64,000 bases of DNA, from positions 7,332,501 to 7,396,500 of the forward strand of contig JAQFVV010000030.1 in assembly GCA_028023455.1 (NCBI GenBank), read 5' to 3'. The DNA comes from Epiperipatus broadwayi. Taxonomy: Eukaryota > Onychophora > Udeonychophora > Euonychophora > Peripatidae. Made by a program: the position numbers and the translations under genes. The notes beneath the pieces were generated by a model, which worked only from the letters and a program-made list of their open reading frames with translations, was not told the origin of the DNA and ran no database searches. This document shows, piece after piece, positions 22,900-33,968 of this stretch. The first letter of the stretch is position 1. The number at the start of each line of letters is the position of its first letter.

Positions 22900-24840
22900 G
22901 AAAAGTCTTGAGCAAAAAGTTAAAAATATTAGCAGATAAAATCAAATACATAATAAAAGAATAATAAGTTAAAATAAAAATACAAAAAATATTATTTAGT
23001 ACAATAAACAAAATGATACATTTTTAAAAAGCCAAATAACTGGTATTAGTTAAATTCACAGAAGGTCTTTGCATAAATATATAAAATAATTACAAACCAT
23101 AATAACTAAATTGCGTCAGTATGAAAAATGTTGTTAAGGTTCCATATTGTTAGTTGAAATTTGATAGATAATCATTTATTTGTAACAGAAATTCTAGAAT
23201 CTAAGCCAGATCTCTGTAATATTTATCAAAAGTCATAATAATAATTATTATATTAAATCATGTAGAAATATTTTTTAGTATTTTTAATATAATAATTATA
23301 AGTTTATCCCAGAAATTTTTTTTAAATCCATGCAATTGTAAGTTTTGGTTCTGTTTTTTTGACAGTAATAAACTTTAAATTTGATTGATTCTGAGGGGTA
23401 TATATACATTTACAATTATGCCTCAGCAACTCAACTACATGTAGCCCTAACATAAAGGTAACTTGCAGATTAGCAGGTTTTGATTAATCCTTTTAAGTTA
23501 TGATATTTAATTTTGAGTACAAATATCAAATGTTAATATTTTTGATATTATTTTTTAATACAAAATTTCTTGTTAAACACAAATCGCTTTAGAGATTAAT
23601 AATTTTTTTTTTTAAAATCCGTTTCATGCCACACCTTAGATTTATACTCATAAACTTATGTAGAATATCTGTAAATTTCTTTTCAATACCTTAAGTAAAA
23701 TAAAGCAATATTATTTACAAAAAATACAAAATCAAAATTTTTTAATATTACCCCCAAAAATTCTTAAGAGTAAAGCAAGCATCCAATTAACTACTTTTTT
23801 ACTAAAATTTTGATTTATTAGATGTGACGTCAATTATTTGAAAATCTAAAAAGGAAAATAAAAAAGTTAGTCAACAATATTTTAATTTAATCCTTCGTTT
23901 ACAGTATTTGTAAAAATAAAATGTTATATAACATATTCATTTTTTGAATACTAATAATTTTAAAAATATTAGTCTCAAATCATTTACAATTTTACATACT
24001 TAAAAGAATAAATTTCATTATACCATGTGTGCATCCAGATAGAATATCTTTCATACAAACATCTATTATTTACAAATTTCTAATATCTAAACAAAATTTC
24101 CGAGACAGAAGTTCATAAAAAGTTCCAGAAATGACCCAGGTGGCGCTATCGACTTTGAGCTTCAGAGGTTATTACTTTACCGCTGCACTAATGAATATAA
24201 TCATTTTGTAATAAAATGCAGTATCATAAAATGTTTAGAGATATTTTATCCTAAGAAAATAAAATTACTTAAAAAGAACAGTAAAGTAATAGTGGAAATA
24301 TTTTGAATCTCTTTATAATTAGAAGTAGAATTCTTAATGATTAGAATTTTCTTTGTAAAATAAACACATTTATGTGATATCAAAATAACTGTGACTACTT
24401 AACTCATCTTCAAAATACTGAATTCTGCAACTGGTCTTTAATAAATTTTTGGGATGCTCTAATCAAGAAACTATCCAACAGATTTCTTGCAAAGTGTATT
24501 TAAAATTCTCCATGCTAACCACCTGTGCAGAGGATAGAATTATGATCTTTAATCCTTTCAGATCTTACAGCAATCAGCTGCATTTCTTTCTTCTGTATAG
24601 TCATAATTGTAGCGATTTAGTAGTATAGCTGCTGTTCTTAATCTACGGAATATTTCAGGTGCTTATAGTTATTTTTATGATTAGCCATGATAAATAGCAA
24701 AAATAAAAAGCAAAATATGTATAACTTTAGTATAGAATGAGAAAACAATTTTTGATTTATCCATTTTTTAAGTCGTATTCTTGTTGAGTAAATAGTAGGA
24801 TTATAACGACGAGGGATTACATTCATAAGAACTTTAGTAC
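22900..24840. other. AT-rich intronic DNA
   Basis: No recognisable feature inside this part of intron 2. Confidence 0.5.
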
Positions 24841-24845
24841 ATCAT

Positions 24846-24943
24846 GTCAAGTGTTAATGGCCGAGTGGTCAGCACAGCTGCCTTACAAGCGGTTGTCGCG
24901 CGTTCGCTTCCCGACCGATGCTTTGACACATGGAAAAAAAAAA
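24846..24943 (+). mobile_element. tRNA-derived SINE (shorter copy)
   Basis: tgttaatggccgagtggtca carries the A-box, gcgttcgcttccc the B-box; it ends cacatgg plus an A-run. An imperfect direct repeat flanks it (ACTTTAGTACATCAT left, ACTTAATTACATCAT right). Confidence 0.8.
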
Positions 24944-25264
24944 CTTAATTACATCATATATTTTAAAATAAAAAAGAAAGAAAGCAAAGTATTTTTTACC
25001 AGGCCAATTCACAATCAAAAATAAAAAAATAATCTTTAAAAATTGCTCGTTTGTTTGCAAAAAGATAAAAAAGCTAACAAAATTAATAAAAGCGATCGAT
25101 CAGAATTGAAAAATAATATACAAAAATGAATCTTTTTTCCTTTGCAATTAAAATGTCTTATTTCTGTATAGAAATTACTGGTTGCTGCTTTAAACCATTA
25201 TGCTTACTTTATTATTGTAAACAATAAAATATCATCAGTAGTAGACGTATTTGTTTAGATTTTG

Positions 25265-25372
25265 TTAAACCACTAAACATCACATGATCACCTTCTCTAT
25301 ACTAGCACATAATTGTTGTAAACAAAGGCAAAACTCTGTATGGAGAGTTTTGTCTTTGTTTAGACTTTGTTC
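25265..25372. mobile_element. Family A terminal fragment A5
   Basis: aacatcacatgatcacc and a head-to-head caaaactctgtatggagagt junction, without the hammerhead. Confidence 0.6.
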
Positions 25373-25442
25373 CAGGAAGTTCTTCAAGAGTTTATTATTA
25401 TGATTTTAGCATTAATCTTACAAACTATTCTTTTACTTTTAG

Positions 25443-25528
25443 TTGGTTTGGGCTACTTCTTGGCAGTTGGGTTGCGCCTATGCTGATTGCGGCTCGTTTC
25501 ACTATTATGTTTGTGATTACTGTCCTGC
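25443..25528 (+). CDS. CRISP-type gene, third recognised exon (end of CAP domain)
   Basis: Acceptor ttttacttttag; donor GTAAGT at 25529. It encodes LVWATSWQLGCAYADC and then YYVCDYCPA (residues 78-106), completing the CAP1 signature begun in the previous exon and supplying the CAP2 signature with its two cysteines (C101, C104). Four cysteines here fit the disulfides of the CAP core. It ends in phase 2 and joins in frame to the next exon. The preceding 3.7-kb intron contains the TAG trinucleotide array and a SINE. Confidence 0.92.
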
Positions 25529-25812
25529 GTAAGTATGTTTATCTTTAGTCGTTTATCTCAAAATATTCTGAATATTATTAAAATTGTTGTTTTTCCACTT
25601 ATTGTTTTTAGTCAAAATATTCTTTTTGCTGCGTTTGCTTGTAACTATTTTGTTGTTAGTGTCACAATATTTATATTATATACCTCCTGGCATAATGATA
25701 AATACATTCACTTGTCATGCCTATGACCTAGAGGTTGAAAATTTTCAGATAATAACTAGAAATTTTTTTTTCAGATAGCCAGATCATAAATGATCTATTT
25801 AGCCATTTAGTA

Positions 25813-26255
25813 TTGATTAGTAAATGGATAGTTCTTACTTATTGTTCTGAGACTTGGACACTTAATAGAAGAGAAATACAGAGACTTCAGACCACTCAAA
25901 GAAGTATGGAGAGATGCATGTTGGGAGTAACAAGAAGGGATCGAAAACGCAATGTATGGGTAAGAGAACAAACAGGTGTTACTGACCTCATTGAAAAAAT
26001 TAAAAGACTGAAGTGGAGTTGAGCTGGACATATTGTTAGAAGAGATGATAACAGATGGACAATTGAAATTTTAAACTGGATTCCAAGAGATTGTAAAAGA
26101 CCCAGAAAGAGACCACATGTGAGACGGATGGATGAAATAAGAAGGTGTGCAGGGGTGATGTGGAGAAGAGAAGCTAAAGATAGGAAAAAGATGGATTGAA
26201 CTTGGAGAGACCTTCATCCTGCAGTGGATTGATAATGGTTGATGATGATGAGTAA
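25813..26255 (+). pseudogene. RTE-like LINE C-terminus and 3' end
   Basis: The best conserved LINE tail in the window: TLNRREIQRLQTTQRSMERC, GVTDLIEKIKRLKWSW, then (after an in-frame TGA at 26020) GHIVRRDDNRWTIEILNW and RPRKRPHVRRMDEIRRC. It ends in GATGATGATGA. This order is the post-RT region of RTE-type elements. Truncated 5' as usual for target-primed insertion. Confidence 0.8.
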
Positions 26256-26777
26256 ATGGATATCTAGATATTATTAAAGATTCCAGAGCACATCAGTTGG
26301 TGATATGAGTATTGACTGTAAGAATAAACAATCAAATCAAATATAATGCAATCTTCAAAACAAATGAAGGAAGTATTCTACTCTTAAGCTAAGATCATGA
26401 TTGCTTATATCTAGTCTCTTCTTGAAAGTAGAATGAAATGGTGTTAGTAGAATACTATTAACATTTGTCATTACATAATATCATCAATAAAATTAATTTA
26501 ACATCTCAATGTTTCGATTTACATTATAATTTAAATAAACTCATTGCAGTTACTAATATTAAACCCACAAAGGATATTCTTTTTTTTAATATTTTATGGA
26601 ATTCATCAAAATTAATTTACAAAAGACATTTGCTGTAAAAAAAAGTTTAATTATGTTTGTAGACCCACACACATATATAAATATTAATTAATTAAATACT
26701 AAATAAGTATATACTCTATTAGTATTATTTATTTACATCCACTATAAAATCTTATAAAAACGTACATTCTTATATAT

Positions 26778-26925
26778 TAAAGTGAAAGGCTGAAAACCTC
26801 TCATATGTTCTTTTAGAATGCTTATATGACAGCCAATCAGATGTAATGATGACTATATAGGGAGCTTTTAAGTCACAACTCAAGATAGAGATTTTACAAG
26901 AAAAAGATGGTTCCATCTTTCTCTT
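26778..26925 (+). repeat. Direct repeat with CCAAT and TATA motifs, copy 1
   Basis: attaaagtgaaaggctgaaa begins a 145-bp block with gccaatcagatg and ctatatagggagc. Copy 2 starts 346 bp later. Spacing and promoter-like content suggest relic LTRs or a small retroelement. Confidence 0.55.
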
Positions 26926-27123
26926 TACTTAAATTTCTATATATGTATAAGTCAGTCTGAAGCATTTGGACTTAAGAGCATGAAGTTTTAAACATCTTCA
27001 CTGCATATTATTTATAAATCAACAATAAAAAATCATTCAATTTACTACAAAGTAATTTTTCAGATCTTATGGATTGACAGTATGTATGTAAATATTATTT
27101 ATTAAGTGCAAGCAGTTTGTAAT

Positions 27124-27270
27124 TAAAGTGAAAGGCTGAAAACCTCTTGCATGCACTTTTAGAATGCTTATACAACAGCCAATCAGATGTAATGATGACT
27201 GTATAGGGAGCTCTTAAGTCATAACACAAGACAGAGATTTTATAAGAGAAAGATAACTTTTGATGAAAAG
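27124..27270 (+). repeat. Direct repeat with CCAAT and TATA motifs, copy 2
   Basis: Same order as copy 1 (aaagtgaaaggctgaaaacc, gccaatcagatg, ctgtatagggagc) with scattered substitutions. Confidence 0.55.
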
Positions 27271-27790
27271 TCATCTAACTTCTTGCAGAATCTGTATTTC
27301 TGTCATTCAAGCCTATCATCATCAGCTGCTTGTGAGATAAGTTGAGATCACATTAAGCATAGATAACTATGCTTCTATTTAAATAGATTTTTAATACTCA
27401 TTTTGATAGGGAAGTACACTCCTTTTTCAAACGTTAATAACAAACTGTATATTGAGAGCCTATTTATGTAAAAATTGAATTTTTAGGCTTGACATGATAT
27501 CAACTGGTCTCCAGAGCAACTGATGACTCATATTTCATAGACAGATGTGCCCTGCAAGAGATTACTAGATTTTTCATCAAATATTGTTGTATGTAAAAAT
27601 ATAAGTTTCAATAATAAATTCACATTCAAACTTTACATCAAATTTGCAAGTCTTTTGAAATAGAAACTGAGTTGCTATCAAATGTTGCCACATATAAGAT
27701 CATAGTTATCTCTCTATAAATTTCTATAGAGCGAATAAATAAATATAGCATTAATATGTTGCATGTTTATGTGGTATTTAATTAATATTT

Positions 27791-27985
27791 AATGATCAAT
27801 GAATTTTACTACCACAGTGTCAGATTGTAATTCTATTCAGAAAGTAATAAAACTTCCTCACACCATACTATAAATCAATGGTATTAAATACTAGACTATT
27901 ATTGTTTCAGCCACAAGATAAAGACTTACAGAAAATAAGAACAACCATCTTATTTTTAAACCTAAATGCATTTATATAGGCCAAT
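27791..27985 (+). repeat. Direct repeat D, copy 1
   Basis: From aatgatcaatgaatttt to aggccaatc; recurs at 28122-28319 with about 80% similarity judged by eye. Confidence 0.6.
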
Positions 27986-28121
27986 CTTAAGTGTTTTGTA
28001 ATTAGATCATGAATATATATTAAATCATTCACTTTATTTCCATTTCTTTTAAAAATCTGATTAATATTTCTAAAATATTAAAATTTACTTCATGTTAATT
28101 TTCAAAGATATTAAACTATGT

Positions 28122-28335
28122 AATGATCAATGAATTTTTCTAACATAGTGTCGAATGTAATTCAATTTAGAAAGTAATAAACCTTCCCCACTTGCACTGT
28201 ACTATAAAACAGCAATGTTAAATATTAGGATACTCTCATTCCAGCCACAAATAAAGACTTTGAAGAAAAAAAGAACAACTGTTCTTATCTTCAAAACTAA
28301 ATGCACTCATGTAGGCTGGAATGAGAGTATCCTAG
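28122..28335 (+). repeat. Direct repeat D, copy 2, with foldback
   Basis: Repeats copy 1 and contains a 19-bp perfect inverted repeat (ggatactctcattccagcc at 28228-28246, complement at 28314-28332) that copy 1 lacks in full. Confidence 0.6.
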
Positions 28336-28495
28336 TATTTAAAATAACTTTACTTTAATATATAACATTATTTATATATGTATATTTATCTTAGTTATAT
28401 CTTACTTAAATATAATCCTTTATACTTTTTATTACATTTCAATCATTTTGAAGAATGCCATCACCTCAGCTAGACCCCATCTCCCCATCTTGTTA

Positions 28496-28497
28496 CA

Positions 28498-28537
<40 letters not shown>

Positions 28538-28540
28538 ATG
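28496..28540. repeat. (TA)n(TG)n microsatellite
   Basis: A run of TA dinucleotides followed by TG dinucleotides. Confidence 0.9.
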
Positions 28541-28659
28541 TGCATTAAATTAAATATTTCCATGGATTGTATAATAATAAAGAATAAAAATGATGAGATA
28601 ATATAATATTTTTCTTTGATGTTACAGAAATTAATGAATTACTACTAATTGATGTCTGA

Positions 28660-28772
28660 TGCCAACCTAATTTTTTCATTAAACCTATAATAGCTCTTTG
28701 TTTGAGTTTTTTATTGAAGTAAAATGAGCAAATGAAAGAGCTATTATAAGGTTAATGAAAAAACTAATTTGG
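28660..28772. mobile_element. Small foldback (MITE-like) element
   Basis: Inverted repeats of about 40 bp: cattaaacctataatagctc at the left and gagctattataaggttaatg at the right, with a short AT-rich loop. Confidence 0.6.
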
Positions 28773-29654
28773 ACTCATGGAATATCAAAAGTTAAAGGTT
28801 ATTTCTATTTACATGAATATTATTTTTTCATTTCTATTCTTTATTATAGATATACATAAAATTGAAATATAATAAGAATTTTTTGAGTAATAATCTAAAT
28901 AATGTTTTTAGCTAAGGCATAACTAGACAACAACTAATAAAATTATTAATGTAAATTTATTTACTATGAAGTCTAGTAATAACAATAATATTTGGTTGGA
29001 TTATCTTAAACCATCTTTAACTTAATATTCTAGCTGTCATCAGAGTAATGAGTCAATATAAGTACTCATTTGTATGATAATTTAAAGTGTAACAATTTAA
29101 AATTTTTACAAGTAATAAATCATTTTCAGCAAAGAATTGATTATATTAATTAAAAAAATTTAAATTACTAGTTTTAATTGGCTGTTTCTGGTTATGTCAT
29201 AGCTAAAAAAATTATAGAGATTATTACATGAAAATTTTCCATTATATTTTAATGTTTCATCTATAAGGACTGCGAACATATTTAAATATATGTAAATATA
29301 ATTAACAATTGTACTTGATAAACCTGTGTAACCAATAAAACTTTCAGATTTGAGAACCAATTCTCCAAACTTATTATAAATCTTGAATTACTATATCTTC
29401 CAAGCCAATTTCTCTCACTGTATATGTATTTCCCTCAAAACCCTAGTTTATTAAGTGATCCGGTGATTTGAAGCCTCTGGACTTTCATGTACACATAATA
29501 GTCAGACTTTTCTATTTATATGTTTTAATTGTAACCAATTTAAATTTAGAGATTAAATGTTTAAGCTGTATTTATTTTATTATTAACATGGCTTTTATTA
29601 TTTGTTTTTGTAATTTTACTTTTAATTTATTACTATTAATCTTATTATTTATAG

Positions 29655-29743
29655 TGGCAATGTTGTCCCAAATGAAAATATGCCATTTCTACCAGGACCA
29701 CCGTGTTCTCAGTGCTTGGATAGCTGTGATAAGGGACTGTGCA
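29655..29743 (+). CDS. CRISP-type gene, fourth recognised exon (hinge)
   Basis: Acceptor ttatttatag; donor GTTAGT at 29744. It encodes GNVVPNENMPFLPGPPC and then SQCLDSCDKGLC (residues 107-135). The first residues finish the CAP2 signature (PAGN); the rest is the hinge typical of true CRISPs, with cysteines 123, 126, 130 and 135. The hinge separates this gene from plain CAP proteins, which lack it. It ends in phase 1. Confidence 0.92.
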
Positions 29744-30189
29744 GTTAGTATTAATTTTATTTTACATTATATACATATGGATACTACAATTTAAAATTGC
29801 ATTTTTTATTGTCAACTGTTGAAGTCATAAAATAACATAGGAATACCCAATATTATTTTTTTCTAATAGATTCAAATAGAGGTTTACTAACTCTAATTTT
29901 GATACCATTTTATATTTTGATCCATAAACATATATTGATCTACCTTATCTGCTTGTATTATATATGTTATTTACTATTATTTCACATTAGTCAATTTTTG
30001 AAGTCATAAAACAATATAGAAATACCCCCTTGAATTTTTACCAGTTGATTCAAATAGAAACTGCATTCTTATACCTGGAATTTAATTGTAAATATAGGGG
30101 ATTTGAACTCAGAATTTAAAATAACCTTCAACTATCCACACTATTTCATACCACTGATACACATGACCACACACATGTATAAAAGATAA

Positions 30190-30248
30190 ACAATCACCAA
30201 TATCCATATTTCTTGCTGAACCAGCACTCATCAGTTCATCCAAATTAT
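30190..30248 (-). ncRNA. Hammerhead ribozyme (family B, copy B6, - strand arm)
   Basis: CTGATGA, stem II GTGCT/AGCAA, GAAATATGGATA and TTGG are present; stem I and III carry mismatches. Confidence 0.6.
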
Positions 30249-30584
30249 CGTTTCCAACATACACACACACACATATATATATATAATCAGTGCTCAGTTT
30301 ATATTAAGGTAGCAAATCTTTATACTTTAATGGACAGACTTCAATCTACTCCAACCTCCAACTCTTCAGCCATTCATACCATTGAAAATGTGATGATAGA
30401 ATGCCCAAATCCCAAAACAATATTAGCATCAGCATGGGATTTGGGCATTCTATCATCAGATTTTTAATGGTATGGATGGCTGAAGAGTTGGAGGTTGGAG
30501 TATATTGAAGCCTGTCCATTAAAGTATAAAAATTTGCTATCTTAATATAAATTGAGCACTGATTATATATGTGTGTGGGAGATG

Positions 30585-30643
30585 ATAATCTGGACCAACT
30601 GATGAGTGCTGGTTCAGCACAAAATATGTATATTGATGATTGT
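30585..30643 (+). ncRNA. Hammerhead motif (family B, copy B6, + strand arm)
   Basis: CTGATGA (30599-30605), perfect stem II GTGCT/AGCAC, but GAAA reads AAAA, which should abolish cleavage. Confidence 0.6.
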
Positions 30644-30749
30644 TTATCTTTTCTACATGTGTGAGGTCATGCATATCAGTAGTATAAGATAATGTGAATA
30701 GTTGAAGGTTGCTTGAAAGTCTGAGTTCAAATCCCCTATATTTAATTTA

Positions 30750-31760
30750 ATTGTATATTATTTTATATTTTAATCCATAAATATTTATATTTATTTTTCA
30801 ATCTTCTTTGCATATATTATATGATATTAAATTATATATATATTTATATTCATTTCTTTTGCCATAAGATTTCAACAAAGCCCTGACTATTATTCACACT
30901 CAACATATTAATACATACATTCACACACATACACACATATACTTTTTATTTGTATTGTGAGTTTGTTAAAAATAAGGCATAACCTACATCTTCAAAATAT
31001 TCAATTGTAATTTTAGAATTATTTATGTCAGTACCTAAAATCAAGTTTATATATAAATTTGATGTTTTATTCCCAGAAATTTCAATAAATAAATTCTTAT
31101 AAATATCCACTTCCCAAGTTATAGATAATTAATCTACTCTTTGTATTTTGACTCACGAGTGTTGTTTATACATGGCTTACCAGAAATTTTGGTTACTTCC
31201 ATTTGAAAATTATAAACATATACCTGGAAATATTTAGCATGTGAAGTTACCCATTTACAATTATTTAATTAGAAAACACTTTATTTAGGATAGTAGCCAA
31301 TCAGATTAATTGTTTCAGGCTAAGAGTGAAAGTAATTCAAAAGGAGAATTATAAAGCACAATTCATGGATTATGGCTTCAGTCCTGATATTTAGGAAGCA
31401 TTGAGCAATAAACCATTCCATGATATATTTATTATAACCTTCAATTGTTCATTATAATTTTTGAAGTATTATCGCAGATACACATTTCTATAAAGTATTG
31501 TTTTCATATGAAAGTTAACTATTGTTTAGTGCAGCTATTAAGCTTAAAAATGAAGAGTAATTTATAGAGATAGGCATAAAGATAAGTAGATACATATTGG
31601 TTAGAGTAGACAGATATATATACACATTCAATGAGGTAGAAACATAAATGACTAGAAAAAAAAATACACTTTTATTAATTCAAAAATATAGTATGTAGCT
31701 TATAATTAAAACAAATATATTTGGAAAAACATGTTAATAACATATATGTTTATTTATTTT
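30750..31760. other. AT-rich intronic DNA
   Basis: Remainder of the last CRISP intron; nothing recognised. Confidence 0.5.
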
Positions 31761-31766
31761 TTGCAG

Positions 31767-32677
31767 CCAATATCTGTCCATATGAAGATAAGTATAGTAA
31801 TTGTGCAGAACTTAATGCAGCTACTTTTCTTTGTTGGGATCCTTTTCATCCTAGACAGCGGTCTCTTGAAGATGACTGTGCAGCTACCTGTCAGTGTTCA
31901 TCCAAAATTCATCAGAACAATATAGGAACCAAGGAAGATGTAATGTTTCATCATATGTCAGGATTTCCCACAAACGATTTTACGATTCATAAAAATAATA
32001 AAATCCATCTTGATGCCTCTTCATCTCCTCAAAACGTATTTACTGAAGTTATTAATTCCCAAGATATATTTAATAAAGACAGGAATCCAAAAATTATTCC
32101 AGTCAGTAATATGAAGCATCAGCCTGAAGCAGATATAGTGGATAATAAAGTTTTTCCATTAATTGGAAAATTTGAAGATGACAATTTTCTAAAGGATTTT
32201 TCAAATAACAACTTTGAAGAACCATTTATTGGAATGGTTTTCCAAGATGCATTAGATAATGAAATAATTTTACCCAAAACTTCAAATACTAGACATAAAC
32301 CAAGGCCAGATTTAAATAAAGAAATAACAATTTCTAATAATTTAAAAGAAAATATGTTGAATCACAATTTTAAAACGCAAAATAAATGGCAGCCACCACA
32401 GATATTAAAATCAACTGATCCATTTCCTGATTTAAGGCCAGTTGAACCAAAACCATTTCAAATAATGGATAAAATCCCTATAGAAGATTATGATATCATG
32501 CCAAGCATAAATAAAATGGGGCCAAATTCATTTTGGAATGAAATGAACAGTTTTGAAGATGACAGACCGATTTTAACTCCAGTGGATGATTTTGATTACT
32601 TAAACGAGTTAGATCAAGACAGAGAGTCTGGACCACCAAACACACCTTTAGATGTATTATTATTCTCTCCCTCATAA
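31767..32677 (+). CDS. CRISP-type gene, terminal exon (cysteine-rich domain and long acidic tail)
   Basis: Acceptor tttttttgcag; stop TAA at 32675-32677. It encodes residues 136-438. Residues 136-182 (TNICPYEDKYSNC, then Cys158, 173, 177 and 179) complete the ten-cysteine CRISP domain, the ShK-like ion-channel regulator fold. The following 259 residues contain no cysteine, are rich in Asp, Glu, Asn, Lys and Pro, carry no obvious membrane segment and match no family I recognise. Known CRISPs normally end just after the tenth cysteine, so the tail is unusual. It is an uninterrupted ORF in very AT-rich DNA, which argues that it is under selection. No canonical AATAAA is evident before the SINE 140 bp downstream. 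Confidence 0.88.
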
Positions 32678-32814
32678 AAGTTTAATATTTTAGTTTCTAA
32701 TTCTTTCACTTAATTTTTAATCATTATCTTATTTTGTTCTTTTTTGTAAAATATAAGGATAATATTAAAAGATATGCCAATCTATATTTTAAATATATAA
32801 TAATTGGTCAAGCA

Positions 32815-32918
32815 TTGTTAGCGAGAGGTCAGCACAGCCGCCTTGCAAATAAGCAGCTGGTTGCAGATGGTTGTCGCAGGTTCACCTCCTGGCCGATGCT
32901 ATGACATATGGAAAAAAA
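32815..32918 (+). mobile_element. tRNA-derived SINE
   Basis: tggtcaagcattgttagcga, A-box, GGTTCACCTCC B-box, gctatgacatatgg and an A-run; direct repeats AAATATATAATA on both sides. It sits about 140 bp past the CRISP stop codon and could lie in its 3' UTR. Confidence 0.85.
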
Positions 32919-32919
32919 T

Positions 32920-33960
32920 ATATAATATTAAATGACACTAATAAAAATACAAACAATTGAATATTATTTCGTAGAAAATTTAAACATAAATGGTAAGTCA
33001 CTATGGGTAGTTTTAGTTTGTTATGAACAAAGATATACACATAAATAAAACTGCATAGTAAACTCTATGTAGAACCATAATTTTTTGATGTTAAGATTTT
33101 TACATAAAGATTATAATTCTTTTATTGTTTTGATCCTGTTAAATAACACCAAATAATAATAACCAAAGTTTGAGAATTTGTTTGAATGAATATATTATGA
33201 ATAATAATAAAAAATGTTGAAGTATAATATTTAAAAAATGCATTGCTTCTAAAATATTATGACCATAGCTTTAATTTATTGTTTGTATCATTTGTAGTTC
33301 TTTAGTTGTTAATGTTGAAAACTGCACAGCACAAAGACTTTAAAAACACACTGACGTTTGTGTCATACATATATTTTAGGCTTCTCCGCAAAGAATCATG
33401 ATTCTAAACATCACAGTCATTTTCTTTAAACATAAGAAAAGAACTGCAATGTTATTAAAATACCATCAAGCCATCTTGACTGTCATATTTATTCATTAGA
33501 GATATCAGAATTCTTTTAAGGTTGACCACATGGTGATTCCTTTCTATATGAATGTTTTTCTACCTGTCTTTAGATATTTTTGATATATTAAACTTCCATC
33601 TTGAAAATATTCATGTCAATATATATATATATAGTGTTTATATAAATATATTGGATCATGAATAAAGATGGGATTCCATCTTTATTGTTAAAGGAGGTTG
33701 CCTTGACAACAGTTTGAGATTGTTGATTGTTATGGATAATGGAATTGTCTAAGTGTTGACTGATTTTAATGATATATATATATATATATATATATACAGT
33801 ATACATACATGCATATAACCCTTCAGCAATTATTGTTCAAGAGATCAGAAAAAAACCAAAAGTTTCATAAAAGTAAATGCAAAACACAAATTAAAATATT
33901 AATTTTAAATATAGTTTTGATATTATAATTCAAAACATTCCATATTTATTATTTATAATA
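32920..33960. other. AT-rich non-coding DNA with one strong hairpin
   Basis: The hairpin AATAAAGATGG-GATT-CCATCTTTATT lies at about 33661-33686; two (TA)n tracts follow. No gene recognised. Confidence 0.5.
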
Positions 33961-33968
33961 TATATATA

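Larger units (their letters stand above)
30095..30745. mobile_element. Family B palindromic pair B6
   Basis: A - strand unit (30095-30405) faces a + strand unit (30425-30745); the outer ends are ataggggatttgaactcag and its complement. The centre caaatccc...gggatttggg is itself palindromic. Lies in the last intron of the CRISP gene. Confidence 0.8.

Noticed and set aside
22225-22939. Several long frames of poly-Leu/Thr, poly-Ser and poly-Val
   Set aside because: They are translations of the TAG microsatellite in different frames, on both strands.
29468-29794. A 108-codon + strand ORF covering CRISP exon 4
   Set aside because: It is in a different frame from the exon and is explained by overlap.
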